The notes: generated by a model from the letters alone, not told the origin. A stretch of DNA of 64,000 nt from Pseudomonas sp. MYb60 (GCF_002979555.1 NZ_PCOZ01000018.1:1-64000), one strand, 5' to 3'. Shown: positions 33,527-44,016, counted from the first letter of the stretch. A program made the numbers and translations.

Positions 33527-35002
33527 TTAAGCCAGTTTCTTCAGCAGGTTTTGCAGGGTCGCTGTGACGCCGTTGTCGCGCAGGCTTACATAACACCGCT
33601 CGAACGCTGCCACAAACTCAGGCGAATTGGGAATAGCCGTGCCGAAAATCTCTTCCACCCCCAGCAAGCGCTTGCTGATCAAGGCCTCATCGCGCACGAG
33701 GTCCTGGCAGAACTCGGCACGCGGGTCGGGGATCTTGTAACTCACGCCGTTCTCATCCACGCCCTTCAAGTACAGCGCCCACGCCGCCACGACCAGCGCT
33801 GCACGCTCGGTCTCGCGGCCATCGGCGATCAAGCGGTTGATGGTCGGCACGGTGAACTTGGGAAACTTCGACGAACCATCGGAACATACCCGCTCCAACT
33901 GGTCCGCGATGGCCTGGTTGGAAAAGCGATCCACCAGCGTCTGTTTATAGTCGCTAAGATCGATGCCCGGCACCGGAGCGAGGTTCGGGGTGACGTCCAG
34001 GTCCATATAGGCGCGCATGTAGGCGACAAACACCGGGTCATTCATGGTCTCGTGCACAAACCGATAACCCTTGAGAAAACCCAGGTACGTCAGCGCCAGA
34101 TGGCTGCCGTTGAGCAGGCCGATCTTCATCTCTTCATAGGGCGTCACGTCGTCGGTGAACTGCACCCCGACGTTTTCCCAGGCCGGACGGCCGTTGACGA
34201 ATTTATCTTCCAGCACCCACTGCACAAACGGCTCGCACACCACTGGCCACGCATCGTCGATGCCGTGCTCGTCGTGCAATTGCAGGCGGTGGGCGGTGCT
34301 GGTCATCGGCGTGATGCGGTCGACCATGGCATTGGGGAAGCTCACGTTGGCCTTGATCCAGTCATGCAGCTCGGCGTCGTGCAGCGCCGCGAATGCCAGC
34401 AAGGCCTTGCGGGTCACCGCGCCGTTATGCGGCAGGTTATCGCAGGACATCACGGTGAACGCCGGGATGCCGGCGGCGCGACGTTGGGTCAGCGCCGCAC
34501 AGATGAAGCCGAACACGGTTTTCGGTGCCTTCGGGTGGGCCAGGTCGTGCTGGATCTGCGGCAGGTGGGCCATGAACTCGCCGTTGCTGTCGTCGATGCA
34601 GTAGCCGCCTTCGGTGATGGTCAGCGAGACGATACGGATCTCAGGGCTGGCCAGTTTGTCGATCAGCGCCTGGGCGCTGTCCTCGGCCAGCAGCATGTCG
34701 CTGATGGCGCCGATCACGCGCACTTCGGTGTCGTCGGTGTCACCCAGTTCATACAGGGTGAACAGGTAGTCCTGGCCGGCCAGGTCGTCGCGGGCCTTGC
34801 GGTCTTCACTGCGCAGGCCGACGCCACAGATGCTCCAGTCCAGCCCTTCGCCAGTGTTCATCAGCGCATCGGTGTAATACGCCTGATGCGCGCGGTGGAA
34901 ACCACCGACGCCGATGTGGGCGATGCCCTGGGACGTGTGGGTATACGTGGGCAGTTGCACCTGCGGTGCCAGTTGGCTGAGGTTCTGTTTATTCAGTTTC
35001 AT
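33527..35002 (-). CDS. mtlD: Mannitol 2-dehydrogenase
   Basis: A 491-residue long-chain polyol dehydrogenase that oxidises D-mannitol to D-fructose (also arabitol and sorbitol) with NAD. The N-terminal Rossmann segment has IAHIGVGGFHRAHQAYYTD. The catalytic region has the Lys-containing KIGLLNGSHLALTYLGFLKG with the conserved Asn and His. An ATG at 35002 is chosen over the GTG three bases upstream. It lies 15 bp after mtlK and carries an internal hydrophilic C-terminal region as in the P. fluorescens enzyme. It is cytoplasmic. Confidence 0.92.
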   Translation of the reverse strand: MKLNKQNLSQLAPQVQLPTYTHTSQGIAHIGVGGFHRAHQAYYTDALMNTGEGLDWSICGVGLRSEDRKARDDLAGQDYLFTLYELGDTDDTEVRVIGAISDMLLAEDSAQALIDKLASPEIRIVSLTITEGGYCIDDSNGEFMAHLPQIQHDLAHPKAPKTVFGFICAALTQRRAAGIPAFTVMSCDNLPHNGAVTRKALLAFAALHDAELHDWIKANVSFPNAMVDRITPMTSTAHRLQLHDEHGIDDAWPVVCEPFVQWVLEDKFVNGRPAWENVGVQFTDDVTPYEEMKIGLLNGSHLALTYLGFLKGYRFVHETMNDPVFVAYMRAYMDLDVTPNLAPVPGIDLSDYKQTLVDRFSNQAIADQLERVCSDGSSKFPKFTVPTINRLIADGRETERAALVVAAWALYLKGVDENGVSYKIPDPRAEFCQDLVRDEALISKRLLGVEEIFGTAIPNSPEFVAAFERCYVSLRDNGVTATLQNLLKKLA

Positions 35003-35017
35003 CACAAATCTCGCAGA

Positions 35018-36121
<1,104 letters not shown>

Positions 36122-36140
36122 GATGGGCCTCCGCTTGGAA

Positions 36141-36148
36141 TTATTATT
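36141..36148 (-). promoter_or_regulatory. CA-type motif before mtlK
   Basis: AATAATAA on the minus strand overlaps the mtlG stop codon and lies about 20 bases before the mtlK ATG. It matches AANAANAA exactly and could be a second Crc/Hfq site in the operon. Confidence 0.4.
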
Positions 36149-36974
36149 TAACGGCGCCGAAGGACAAACCGCGCACCAACTGTTTCTGGCTGATCCAGCC
36201 AAAGATCAGGATCGGCGCGCAGGCCAGGGTCGAGACGGCAGACAATTTGGCCCAGAACAAGCCTTCAGGGCTGGAGTAGGACGCGATCAACGCGGTCAGT
36301 GGCGCGGCATTCGACGAGGTCAGGTTCAGCGACCAGAACGCCTCGTTCCAGCACAGGATCAGCGACAGCAATACCGTGGACGCCAGGCCGCCCTTGGCGA
36401 TCGGCAGCAGGACGCGGACCATTTCCTGCCACAGGGTCGCACCATCGAGGCGGGCCGCTTCGAGGATGTCTTTGGGGATGTCCTTGAAGTAGGTGTAAAC
36501 CATCCAGACCACAATCGGCAGGTTGATCAGGGTGTAGATGATGATCAGCGCAATGCGCGTATCCAGAAGGCCCATGCTCTTGGCCAGCAGGTAGATCGGC
36601 ATCAGCACGCCCACCGGCGGGAGCATCTTGGTGGACAGCATCCACAGCAACGTACCTTTGGTGCGCTGGGTTTCGTAGAACGCCATGGAGTAGGCCGCGG
36701 GCACCGAAATCAGCAGGCACAGGGCGGTGGCGCTGAAGGAAATCAGCACCGAGTTCCACGCGTAGCTGAAGTAGTTGCTGCGCTCGTTGATGTGCAGGTA
36801 GTTCTCCAGCGTCGGCGTGAAGATGAACTGCGGCGGCGTGGCGAACGCGTCGATTTCGGTCTTGAAGCTGGTCAGCACCATCCAGAAGATCGGGAAGAAG
36901 ATCAGGATCGCGATGGCCCAGGCCAATGTGCCGAGCAACAGGCTTTGCAGCCGGCGGGATTGTTGAAGCGTCAT
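36144..36974 (-). CDS. mtlG: Mannitol/polyol ABC transporter permease MtlG
   Basis: A 276-residue inner-membrane permease of the MalG type with about six membrane segments. The EAA loop that docks with the ATPase is ILEAARLDGATLWQEMVRVL. The N-terminal membrane segment is LLGTLAWAIAILIFFPIFWM, followed by a periplasmic loop. It starts ten bases after mtlF. Together with MtlF it forms the channel for mannitol, sorbitol and arabitol in the P. fluorescens system. Confidence 0.9.
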   Translation of the reverse strand: MTLQQSRRLQSLLLGTLAWAIAILIFFPIFWMVLTSFKTEIDAFATPPQFIFTPTLENYLHINERSNYFSYAWNSVLISFSATALCLLISVPAAYSMAFYETQRTKGTLLWMLSTKMLPPVGVLMPIYLLAKSMGLLDTRIALIIIYTLINLPIVVWMVYTYFKDIPKDILEAARLDGATLWQEMVRVLLPIAKGGLASTVLLSLILCWNEAFWSLNLTSSNAAPLTALIASYSSPEGLFWAKLSAVSTLACAPILIFGWISQKQLVRGLSFGAVK

Positions 36975-36984
36975 GGCGCGGCCC

Positions 36985-37875
36985 TCAAGGCTTGTCAGTC
37001 AGGTTTTTGCCGATCATCCGCACCAGGATGATCGCCGCGATATTGGCGATGACCACGGCAATCAAGCCGCCCGCCGAGGCCATGCCCACGTCGAACTGCA
37101 CCAGCGCCTGGTTGTAGATCAGGTACGCGAGGTTGGTCGAGGCGTAGCCCGGACCACCGTTGGTGGTGGTGAAGATTTCGGCGAACACCGAGAGCAGAAA
37201 GATCGTCTCGATCATCACCACCACGGCAATCGGCCTGGCCAGGTGGGGCAGGGTGAGGTGCCAGAAGATCGCGATGGCGCCGGCACCGTCCAGGCGTGCG
37301 GCTTCCTTTTGTTCCTGGTCGAGGGACTGCATGGCGGTCATCAGCAACAGGATCGCGAAGGGCAGCCATTGCCAGGACACAATGATGATGATCGACAGCA
37401 ACGGGTAGTGCGCCAGCCAGTCCACCGGCTCGGCACCGAAAAACTTCCACACGGCGGCGAGCACGCCGGACACCGGGTGGAAAATCAGGTTCTTCCAGAT
37501 CAGCGCACCGACGGTGGGCATGATGAAGAACGGCGAGATCAACAGCACCCGCACCAGGCCGCGACCGAGAAACTCGCTGGCTTCGAGCAAGGCACTGATC
37601 AAGACGCCGAAGACCACGCTGATCAGCAGCACGCTGCCCACCAGCAAGAGGGTGTTGGTGGCGCCGGGCAGGAAGCCCGAATCGGTGACGAAGTAGGCGA
37701 AGTTCTCCAGCCCGACGAACTCGTTTTCACCGGGGTAGAGCAGGTTGTAGCGGATCAGCGAAAAGTACAGGGTCATGCCCAGCGGCACGATCATCCACAG
37801 CAGCAGCAGGGCCACCGAAGGGCTGACAAGGAACCAGCCGGGGTTGGCCAGACGGTTTTTGGCGGGTGTATTCAT
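36985..37875 (-). CDS. mtlF: Mannitol/polyol ABC transporter permease MtlF
   Basis: A 296-residue MalF-type permease with about six membrane segments. The EAA loop is KEAARLDGAGAIAIFWHLTL. The N-terminus is MNTPAKNRLANPGWFLVSPS with a first membrane segment SVALLLLWMIVPLGMTLYF. An ATG at 37875 is chosen over a GTG at 37884. The gene is separated from mtlE by 153 bp that hold a REPIN, a wider gap than elsewhere in the operon. Confidence 0.9.
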   Translation of the reverse strand: MNTPAKNRLANPGWFLVSPSVALLLLWMIVPLGMTLYFSLIRYNLLYPGENEFVGLENFAYFVTDSGFLPGATNTLLLVGSVLLISVVFGVLISALLEASEFLGRGLVRVLLISPFFIMPTVGALIWKNLIFHPVSGVLAAVWKFFGAEPVDWLAHYPLLSIIIIVSWQWLPFAILLLMTAMQSLDQEQKEAARLDGAGAIAIFWHLTLPHLARPIAVVVMIETIFLLSVFAEIFTTTNGGPGYASTNLAYLIYNQALVQFDVGMASAGGLIAVVIANIAAIILVRMIGKNLTDKP

Positions 37876-37917
37876 GGTATTCACGACCGGTACAGAGCAA
37901 GAATCGGAGTGCGGTCA

Positions 37918-38008
37918 ATGTGGGAGGGGGGTTGCCCCCGATAGCGATCTACCAGTTGATGAGTCTTTGCCTGATACACCGTCATCGGGGGCAGGCCCCC
38001 TCCCACAT
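37918..38008. repeat. REPIN between mtlE and mtlF
   Basis: Two nearly perfect inverted REPs, ATGTGGGAGGGGGGTTGCCC (from 37918) and GGCAGGCCCCCTCCCACAT (to 38008), enclose about 40 bp. The position, directly after the binding-protein gene, parallels the malE-malF REP of E. coli, which protects the upstream mRNA. Confidence 0.88.
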
Positions 38009-38028
38009 TTGACTGTGGGTGGCCTGCT

Positions 38029-39339
38029 TTATTTGGGGTAACCGGCCCGCTTCATCTCACGCTCGGTGGTGGTCTGCGCAGCGGTGAGTGCCGCGTCGAC
38101 CGTTTGCTGGCCAGTCAGCGCACCCGAGAAGAACTTGCCGACCTGGGTCCCAATCGCCTGGAACTCAGGAATGGTCACCAACTGGATGCCGATGTACGGC
38201 ACCGGCTTGAGCGTCGGCTTGGTTGGGTCCGCGACTTTCAGCGATTCCAGCGTCACCTTGGCAAACGGCGCGGCCTTCATGTACTCGTCGCTGTAGGTCG
38301 ATTTGCGCGTGCCTGGCGGCACGTTGGCAACGCCGTCGGTCTTGGCGACCAAAGCGCCGTATTCCTTGGACGTGGCCCAACTGGTGAACACCTTGGCGGC
38401 GTCCTTGGCCTTGGAGCTGGTAGGGATTGCCAGGCTCCAGGAATACAGCCACGACGTGCCCTTGTCGGTCTTCTCGTGCGGGGCGAAGGTGAAGCCCACA
38501 TGGTCAGCCACTTTGCTCTGGGTCTTGTCGGTGACAAACGAGCCGGCCACGCTGGCATCGACCCAGATCGCACACTTGCCGCTGTTGAACAGCGCCAGGT
38601 TTTCGTTGAAGCCGTTACTCGACGCACCCGGCGGGCCGGATTTCTTCATGTTGTCGACGTAGAAGTTCAGCGCATCTTTCCATTCAGGTCCGTTGAATTC
38701 TGGTTGCCACTTTTCATCGAACCAGCGCGCACCGTAGCCGTTGGCCAGGGTGGTGATCAGCGCCATGTTCTCGCCCCAGCCGGCTTTGCCGCGCAGGCAC
38801 AGGCCGTATTGCTCCTTGGTCTTGTCGGTGAGCTTGCTGGCGAATTCGCCGATCTGCGTCCAGGTCGGGTGCTCGGGCATGGTCAGCCCGGCGTCCTTGA
38901 ACAGGTCGGTGCGGTAATAGGTGATCGAGCTTTCGGCGTAGAACGGCAGGGCGTACAGCGAACCCTTGACGGACAAACCGTCACGTACAGAAGGGAAGAC
39001 ATCATCAAGGTCGTAGGACGCCGGCAGATCCTTCATCGGCTCCAGCCAACCCTTGGCGCCCCACAGTGCAGCTTCGTACATGCCGATGGTCAACACATCA
39101 AACTGCCCGCCCTGGGTGGCGATGTCGGTGGTCAGGCGCTGGCGCAGCACGTTTTCTTCGAGCACCACCCAGTTCAGCTTGATCTCCGGATGCTCGGCCT
39201 CGAAGGTTTTCGAGAGCTTCTGCATGCGGATCATGTCGCTGTTGTTGACGGTGGCAATGGTCAGGGTCTGCGCGCCAAGGCTGACGGCGCTGATAGTCAA
39301 GCAGGTGGATGCAAGCAGTACTTTTGCTGTGAACTTCAT
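38029..39339 (-). CDS. mtlE: Mannitol/polyol-binding periplasmic protein
   Basis: A 436-residue extracellular solute-binding protein (family 1). The signal peptide is MKFTAKVLLASTCLTISAVS, cleaved near LGAQTL. The mature protein has VNNSDMIRMQKLSKTFEAEH and DVLTIGMYEAALWGAKGWLE, typical of polyol-binding proteins. An ATG at 39339 with a GGAG site is preferred over 39351. It captures mannitol, sorbitol or arabitol in the periplasm for MtlFGK. The leader RNA carries AACAACAA and the promoter region holds candidate MtlR direct repeats. Confidence 0.92.
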   Translation of the reverse strand: MKFTAKVLLASTCLTISAVSLGAQTLTIATVNNSDMIRMQKLSKTFEAEHPEIKLNWVVLEENVLRQRLTTDIATQGGQFDVLTIGMYEAALWGAKGWLEPMKDLPASYDLDDVFPSVRDGLSVKGSLYALPFYAESSITYYRTDLFKDAGLTMPEHPTWTQIGEFASKLTDKTKEQYGLCLRGKAGWGENMALITTLANGYGARWFDEKWQPEFNGPEWKDALNFYVDNMKKSGPPGASSNGFNENLALFNSGKCAIWVDASVAGSFVTDKTQSKVADHVGFTFAPHEKTDKGTSWLYSWSLAIPTSSKAKDAAKVFTSWATSKEYGALVAKTDGVANVPPGTRKSTYSDEYMKAAPFAKVTLESLKVADPTKPTLKPVPYIGIQLVTIPEFQAIGTQVGKFFSGALTGQQTVDAALTAAQTTTEREMKRAGYPK

Positions 39340-39383
39340 CGCGCACTCCATTTCCGCGCCCAGGGGGCTACAGAAGGACAGTT

Positions 39384-39391
39384 ATTGTTGT
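39384..39391 (-). promoter_or_regulatory. Crc/Hfq CA motif in the mtlE leader
   Basis: AACAACAA (within CAACAACAATAAC on the minus strand) lies about 45 bases upstream of the mtlE ATG and matches AANAANAA. It is consistent with catabolite repression of mannitol use; the distance from the ribosome site is longer than at kguE. Confidence 0.5.
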
Positions 39392-39468
39392 TGTGTCTTC
39401 CTACAAGCAGTCAGGAAGAGTGTGCGTCGATTACAGCCTTGAAATGGCAATGTGACAAATCCTTGGGA

Positions 39469-39496
39469 GCACTGGGACTGATACTTTTTTGCACTG
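39469..39496 (-). promoter_or_regulatory. Candidate MtlR direct repeats upstream of mtlE
   Basis: Two copies of CAGTGC (minus strand; GCACTG at 39469-39474 and 39491-39496) are 22 bp apart, two helical turns. They are separated by an A-tract, as AraC-family activators prefer. They lie about 130-157 bp upstream of the mtlE ATG. This is an inference from spacing. Confidence 0.35.
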
Positions 39497-39552
39497 CTTC
39501 ATGATCGCTGCCACGCCGTGCATGGGAACGATCAAACCGGTGGGTGTTGAGT

Positions 39553-40458
39553 TCAGGCCAGGTTTTGTTCGGTCAGGCGCTGCACCGCCAGGCGGCGGTA
39601 GTGGGATGGGGTCATGCCCTTGAGTTGCTGGAAGCGCCGGTTGAAGTTGGAGATATTGTTGAATCCCGACTCGAAACACACATCGGTCACGGCTTTGTCG
39701 CCGTCTGCCAGGAGTTCGCAGGACTTGCTGATGCGCAGCCGGTTTACAAATTCGATGAACGTGCGCCCGGTAGCCTGCTTGAACACGCGGGAGAAGTACG
39801 TGGGCTTCATCCCCAGGTGTTCCGCCACTTCTTCCAGCGGCAATTCCCGCGCGTAGTGGGCAAAGATGTAGTCCACCGCGCGGTTGGTGCGGTCGATGCT
39901 GTGCTCGTCGGCCAATTGCGGCGTGGTGACGCCTGAGAGCAGCTGGTAGTCCTCGCACGCACTCAACACTTCCAGCAGGATAAAAAAGTGCCCCAGCCGC
40001 GCCATGCCCTGGGCGTCCTCGATACGTTGCATCAGGGCCATGGCCTGGGCGATGGTCTTTTTACAGCGAAACTCGATGCCGTACTGCGCGCGTTCCAGCA
40101 ACGGGGCGAGGCTTTTGAGCTCGGTGAAGATGTGGCTGCCTTGCTCGAACAGCTCATCGGTGAAGTTCACCAGCATGTCGCGCTTGGGCACCACTTCGTC
40201 TTCGTCCACCTGGCTGATCCAGTTGTGGGGCAAGTTGGGGCCGGTGAGGAACAGGCTTTCCGGGTAGAAATTGCCGATGTAGTCACCGATGAACACCTTG
40301 CCGGAGCTGGCGACGATCAGGTGCAGCTCGTATTCCTTGTGGAAGTGCCAGCGCACCAGCGGGCAGGGGAAACCGTGCTGGCGATAGATGATGGACAGGC
40401 CGTTGTGGTCGTCCATCAACTCGTAGGAAGGGTCGGTGATGCGCGCTGCTCGGGTCAT
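39553..40458 (-). CDS. mtlR: AraC-family activator MtlR
   Basis: A 301-residue AraC-family regulator of the mannitol operon. The N-terminal cupin sensor includes FPCPLVRWHFHKEYELHLIV and GPNLPHNWIS. The C-terminal DNA-binding domain (~190-295) has LPLEEVAEHLGMKPTYFSRV and VCFESGFNNISNFNRRFQQL followed by KGMTPSHYRR. In P. fluorescens MtlR activates mtlE transcription in response to polyols and is itself under catabolite control. It lies directly upstream of mtlE on the same strand, 213 bp away. Confidence 0.9.
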   Translation of the reverse strand: MTRAARITDPSYELMDDHNGLSIIYRQHGFPCPLVRWHFHKEYELHLIVASSGKVFIGDYIGNFYPESLFLTGPNLPHNWISQVDEDEVVPKRDMLVNFTDELFEQGSHIFTELKSLAPLLERAQYGIEFRCKKTIAQAMALMQRIEDAQGMARLGHFFILLEVLSACEDYQLLSGVTTPQLADEHSIDRTNRAVDYIFAHYARELPLEEVAEHLGMKPTYFSRVFKQATGRTFIEFVNRLRISKSCELLADGDKAVTDVCFESGFNNISNFNRRFQQLKGMTPSHYRRLAVQRLTEQNLA

Positions 40459-40530
40459 GCTGCCGTCGCTTTATTGTTGGTTGCGACCCGAATAATGCCC
40501 CTATGCGTGTAAGCCTGCCAGCGCCGATGT

Positions 40531-41820
40531 TTATACGATGCGGTTTTTCGCCTCGATCCACTGGGACATGTACTGCGTACTTTTATGCGCGTGGTGACGC
40601 AGCATGCTGCCGGTGAAGTTGTCCCGGCGATGGTCGGCTAGCCGGCGACGGCATTGTTCGAGGCAGTCCACCAGCGTCGGGCCGTGCAGGGTCTTGTCAT
40701 AACGCCCCGCCAGCAGTTGGCGCCCGCGCGCCTGGGCCTGGGTCCAGCGCGCGCAGTCCTGGTACAACGCCACGGCGGCGTCGGCCAATGCCTGTGCGCT
40801 CTGCTCGATGGCGCCCGGCCACGGCTGCGCATCGCCCATGGCTTCGGCGCCGACCGGCGTGGTGACGCTGGGCGTGCCACAGAGCATTGCGTCCACCAAC
40901 TTGCCCTTGATCCCGGCGCCGAAACGTAGCGGTGCCAGGCAGATGCGAGCCGCGGTCATCACCTGCAAGGCATCTTCGGCCCAGTTCATCACATGAAAGC
41001 CTTGGGCCGGATTGTGCAGGGCGGTGGCCTTCGGCGGCGTGTAGGCACCATAGATATGTAGCTGGACGCCCGGCAGTTGCTGGCGGATCAACGGCCACAG
41101 GCTGTTCTTCATCCACAGCACGGCATCCCAGTTGGGGGCGTGGCGGAAGTTGCCGATGCTGAGGAAGTGCGCGCGGTCGTCGAACGGTACAAAGGCCTGG
41201 GCGGGTGGCTCGATCATCAGCGGGCACCAGTGGAGCAGGGCGGCCGGCACCTTGAATTGCTCGGTGAGCAGGCGGATCTCCACGTCGGAGATCATCAGGC
41301 TGATGTCACAGCGGTAGATGGCCGCGATTTCACGCTTGGCAACGTCGGTGTCGGCCATCCGCTGGAATGCTTCTTCCAGGGCCGGGGCAAACAGCGGGCT
41401 GAAGTCGTCGCTGTCCGGGGCGGCCTTGAGGCGCTCCTTCAAGCGTTGCTGGCGGGCGTCGCGCAGGCTTTGCAGGTCGCTGGTCTCCAGTACGCGCAAG
41501 GCGGTGGGGCAGTGTTTTTCCACGCGCCAGCCGAATTGCTCTTCCATCATGAAGCGGTCGAACAACACGATGTCCGGGGCCAGTTCGCGAATAAAGTCGT
41601 CGAAACTGCTGTTATTGAGCTCGATTGCGCATTCGGCAATGCCCAGGGCGGGCAGGTCGGCCTTGTGTTCGCCGGTGGTTGCCGGGCTGCTGAAGGTAAT
41701 CTCCCAACCTGCTGTAAGAAAACTCTCTAAGATCTGCATCATATGTCCGCCGGCGGCCGAGGAGCGGGGTTCCGGCCAGACGTAACCAATGACCAGGACT
41801 TTGGTGGCGGGCAGATTCAT
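40531..41820 (-). CDS. Glycosyltransferase (GT4-like)
   Basis: A 429-residue cytoplasmic protein with GT-B fold features. The N-terminal domain starts KVLVIGYVWPEPRSSAAGGH, typical of glycosyltransferases that bind acceptor near the N-terminus. The C-terminal half has FLSIGNFRHAPNWDAVLWMK and APLRFGAGIKGKLVDAMLCG with the GT4 Glu region replaced by VDAMLCGTPSVTTPVGAEAM. The start at 41820 is preferred over 41871. The acceptor and donor sugar are unknown. It lies upstream of mtlR on the same strand with a 72-bp gap and diverges from tpx; a cell-surface glycan role is only a guess. Confidence 0.75.
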   Translation of the reverse strand: MNLPATKVLVIGYVWPEPRSSAAGGHMMQILESFLTAGWEITFSSPATTGEHKADLPALGIAECAIELNNSSFDDFIRELAPDIVLFDRFMMEEQFGWRVEKHCPTALRVLETSDLQSLRDARQQRLKERLKAAPDSDDFSPLFAPALEEAFQRMADTDVAKREIAAIYRCDISLMISDVEIRLLTEQFKVPAALLHWCPLMIEPPAQAFVPFDDRAHFLSIGNFRHAPNWDAVLWMKNSLWPLIRQQLPGVQLHIYGAYTPPKATALHNPAQGFHVMNWAEDALQVMTAARICLAPLRFGAGIKGKLVDAMLCGTPSVTTPVGAEAMGDAQPWPGAIEQSAQALADAAVALYQDCARWTQAQARGRQLLAGRYDKTLHGPTLVDCLEQCRRRLADHRRDNFTGSMLRHHAHKSTQYMSQWIEAKNRIV

Positions 41821-41978
41821 CGACAGCGGTTTCCTTGGAGGGCAGGTGAAAAACGCGCAATTAAACCACAACCCGAAGGCATGACAATTTGCGACTGGGC
41901 ATAGGTAGCCACCGTACTTTGTGGTTAACTTCGGCCTCTCGAATTCGTTTAACCCAATACAGCAGAAGGATTCCGTTC

Positions 41979-42479
41979 ATGGCTCAAGTCACCCTCCGTG
42001 GTAACCCTGTCCAGGTTGAAGGCCAATTGCCGCAAGTCGGCAGCCAGGCCGCTGATTTCACCCTGACCGCCGGCGATCTGTCGGACGCAACCCTGGCGAC
42101 CTTCGCCGGCAAGCGCAAAGTGCTGAACATCTTCCCAAGCGTTGATACCCCGACCTGCGCCACATCGGTTCGCAAGTTCAATGCCCAGGCCAACGAGCTG
42201 GACAACACTGTTGTGCTGTGCATTTCCTCGGACCTGCCGTTTGCCCAGGCGCGCTTCTGCGGTTCGGAAGGCCTGGAGAACGTCAAAAGCCTGTCGGACT
42301 TCCGCAGTGCTGCGTTCTCGGAAGATTACGGTGTAAACATCGTTGACGGCCCACTGCGCAGCCTGACTGCCCGCGCCGTTGTCGTGCTGGACGAAAACGA
42401 TAAAGTCCTGCACAGCGAACTGGTTGCCGAAATCGGCCAAGAGCCAAACTACGAAGCTGCCCTGGCAGTCTTGAAGTAA
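41979..42479 (+). CDS. tpx: Thiol peroxidase
   Basis: A 166-residue atypical 2-Cys peroxiredoxin. The peroxidatic Cys60 is in FPSVDTPTCATSVRKF and the resolving Cys94 in FAQARFCGSEG; there is also Cys81. It reduces hydrogen peroxide and alkyl hydroperoxides using thioredoxin, in the cytoplasm or periplasm. The start at 41979 follows AGAAGGA and matches the family N-terminus MAQVTLRGNPV. An intrinsic terminator follows 52 bp after the stop. It is monocistronic. Confidence 0.93.
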   Translation: MAQVTLRGNPVQVEGQLPQVGSQAADFTLTAGDLSDATLATFAGKRKVLNIFPSVDTPTCATSVRKFNAQANELDNTVVLCISSDLPFAQARFCGSEGLENVKSLSDFRSAAFSEDYGVNIVDGPLRSLTARAVVVLDENDKVLHSELVAEIGQEPNYEAALAVLK

Positions 42480-42531
42480 CTGTTTCAACGCATGACTGTC
42501 GCCTGGCAGTAACACGCGTGCTACATGATTG

Positions 42532-42562
42532 CGGCCTGGCCTAGTCCAGGCCGTTTTCATTT
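42532..42562 (+). terminator. Intrinsic terminator of tpx
   Basis: CGGCCTGG (42532-42539), loop CCTAGT, CCAGGCCG (42546-42553), then TTTTCATTT. A clear rho-independent terminator 52 bp after the tpx stop. Confidence 0.8.
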
Positions 42563-42711
42563 AAGGGTCAAATGCTTAGCTGAATTAGCCAATGGACTAA
42601 GGTCAGACGTTAAAAGTTGTAAGCCCAAGGTAAATAGCCGGTAAAGCCGCTTTTCTAAACGCGCTCCAGTGCTTATCTTTCAGCCTCCCGAAGAAGAAGC
42701 TCTCGCGCCCA

Positions 42712-44016
42712 ATGGTTGATCACTCCATGCAATCGTCCCCCCGCAATTCCCGTCGCTGGCTGTTCGGCCTGCTTGTGCTGCTGGTTATCGCCGGCCTGTG
42801 CTGGAAATTCTGGCCCGCCAGCCACACCGACGCCGCCGCGCAGAAGCAGGCCGGGCGTGCCGGTAAGTCGGGGATGATGCGCCCGGGCTTCGGCGGCTCC
42901 ACCGAGCCGGTGCCGGTGCGCGTTGCGCCGGTGGTGCTGGGGGAATTCCCGGTGTACTACAAGGCCCTGGGCACAGTGACCGCGCTCAACACCATCAATG
43001 TGCGCAGCCGGGTGGGCGGCGAGTTGGTCAAGATCGCCTTTGAAGAGGGGCAGCGGGTCAAGGCCGGCGACCTGTTGGCCGAGATCGACCCACGCAGCTA
43101 TCAGAACGCCTTGCTCCAGGCCCAGGGCACGTTGCTGCAGAACCAGGCCCAGTTGAAAAACGCCCAGGTCGATGTGCAGCGCTATCGCGACCTTTATGCC
43201 CAGGACAGTATCGCCAAGCAGACCCTGGACACCGCCGAAGCGCTGGTTTTGCAATACCAGGGCACGGTCAAGACCAACCAGGGCGCGGTGGATGACGCCA
43301 AGCTCAACCTCGAGTTCACCAAGATCCGTGCACCCATCAGCGGTCGTGTGGGCTTGCGCCAGATCGACGTCGGCAACCTGGTCTCGGCCAACGACACCAC
43401 GTTCATTGCCGTGATCACCCAGACCCAGCCGATCAGCGTCGCGTTCACCCTGCCGGAAAACTCCCTGGAAACCGTGCTCACCCGCTACCACGCCGGCAAC
43501 CAGATGCCCGTGGAAGCCTGGGACCGTGGTGACGCGAAGCAGCAGGCCGCCGGCGTGCTGCAGAGCCTGGACAACCAGATTGACGTCACCACCGGCACGC
43601 TGAAATTCAAGGCGCGCTTCGATAACAAGGACCAGGCGCTGTTCCCCAACCAGTTCGTCAACGTGCACCTGCTGGCCGACACCCTGCACAACGTCGTGCT
43701 GGCGCCCTCGGCGGCGATTCAGTTTGGCAATGCCGGCACCTTCGTCTACGTGCTGGACGGCGACAAGAAGGTCAAGGTACAGCCGCTGGTGGTGGGTGAT
43801 ACCGATGGCGACAATACCGTGATCAAGCAGGGCCTCAAGGCGGGTGACCGTGTGGTGCTGGAAGGCACCGACCGTCTCAAGGACGGCAGCGAGATTGAAG
43901 TGGTCAACGACAGCAGCGAAGTGCCGACCACGCCGACTGAGCACCTGCAAGGCAAACCAGCGGCCAAAGGGGAGACCGGCACCACCGCCGGCAAGGCGCA
44001 AAAGGTCGGTTCATGA
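42712..44016 (+). CDS. muxA: RND efflux adaptor MuxA (MdtA-type)
   Basis: A 434-residue periplasmic adaptor with an N-terminal membrane anchor (RRWLFGLLVLLVIAGLCWKF). The order is lipoyl half (NVRSRVGGELVKIAFEEGQR), hairpin, second lipoyl half (FTKIRAPISGRVGLRQIDVG) and beta-barrel; the C-terminus is hydrophilic. It joins the two inner-membrane pumps MuxB and MuxC to OpmB. The ATG at 42712 is the first candidate; an alternative at 42727 has no better site. The stop overlaps the muxB start as ATGA. The four-gene order matches MdtABC/MuxABC-OpmB. Confidence 0.88.
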   Translation: MVDHSMQSSPRNSRRWLFGLLVLLVIAGLCWKFWPASHTDAAAQKQAGRAGKSGMMRPGFGGSTEPVPVRVAPVVLGEFPVYYKALGTVTALNTINVRSRVGGELVKIAFEEGQRVKAGDLLAEIDPRSYQNALLQAQGTLLQNQAQLKNAQVDVQRYRDLYAQDSIAKQTLDTAEALVLQYQGTVKTNQGAVDDAKLNLEFTKIRAPISGRVGLRQIDVGNLVSANDTTFIAVITQTQPISVAFTLPENSLETVLTRYHAGNQMPVEAWDRGDAKQQAAGVLQSLDNQIDVTTGTLKFKARFDNKDQALFPNQFVNVHLLADTLHNVVLAPSAAIQFGNAGTFVYVLDGDKKVKVQPLVVGDTDGDNTVIKQGLKAGDRVVLEGTDRLKDGSEIEVVNDSSEVPTTPTEHLQGKPAAKGETGTTAGKAQKVGS

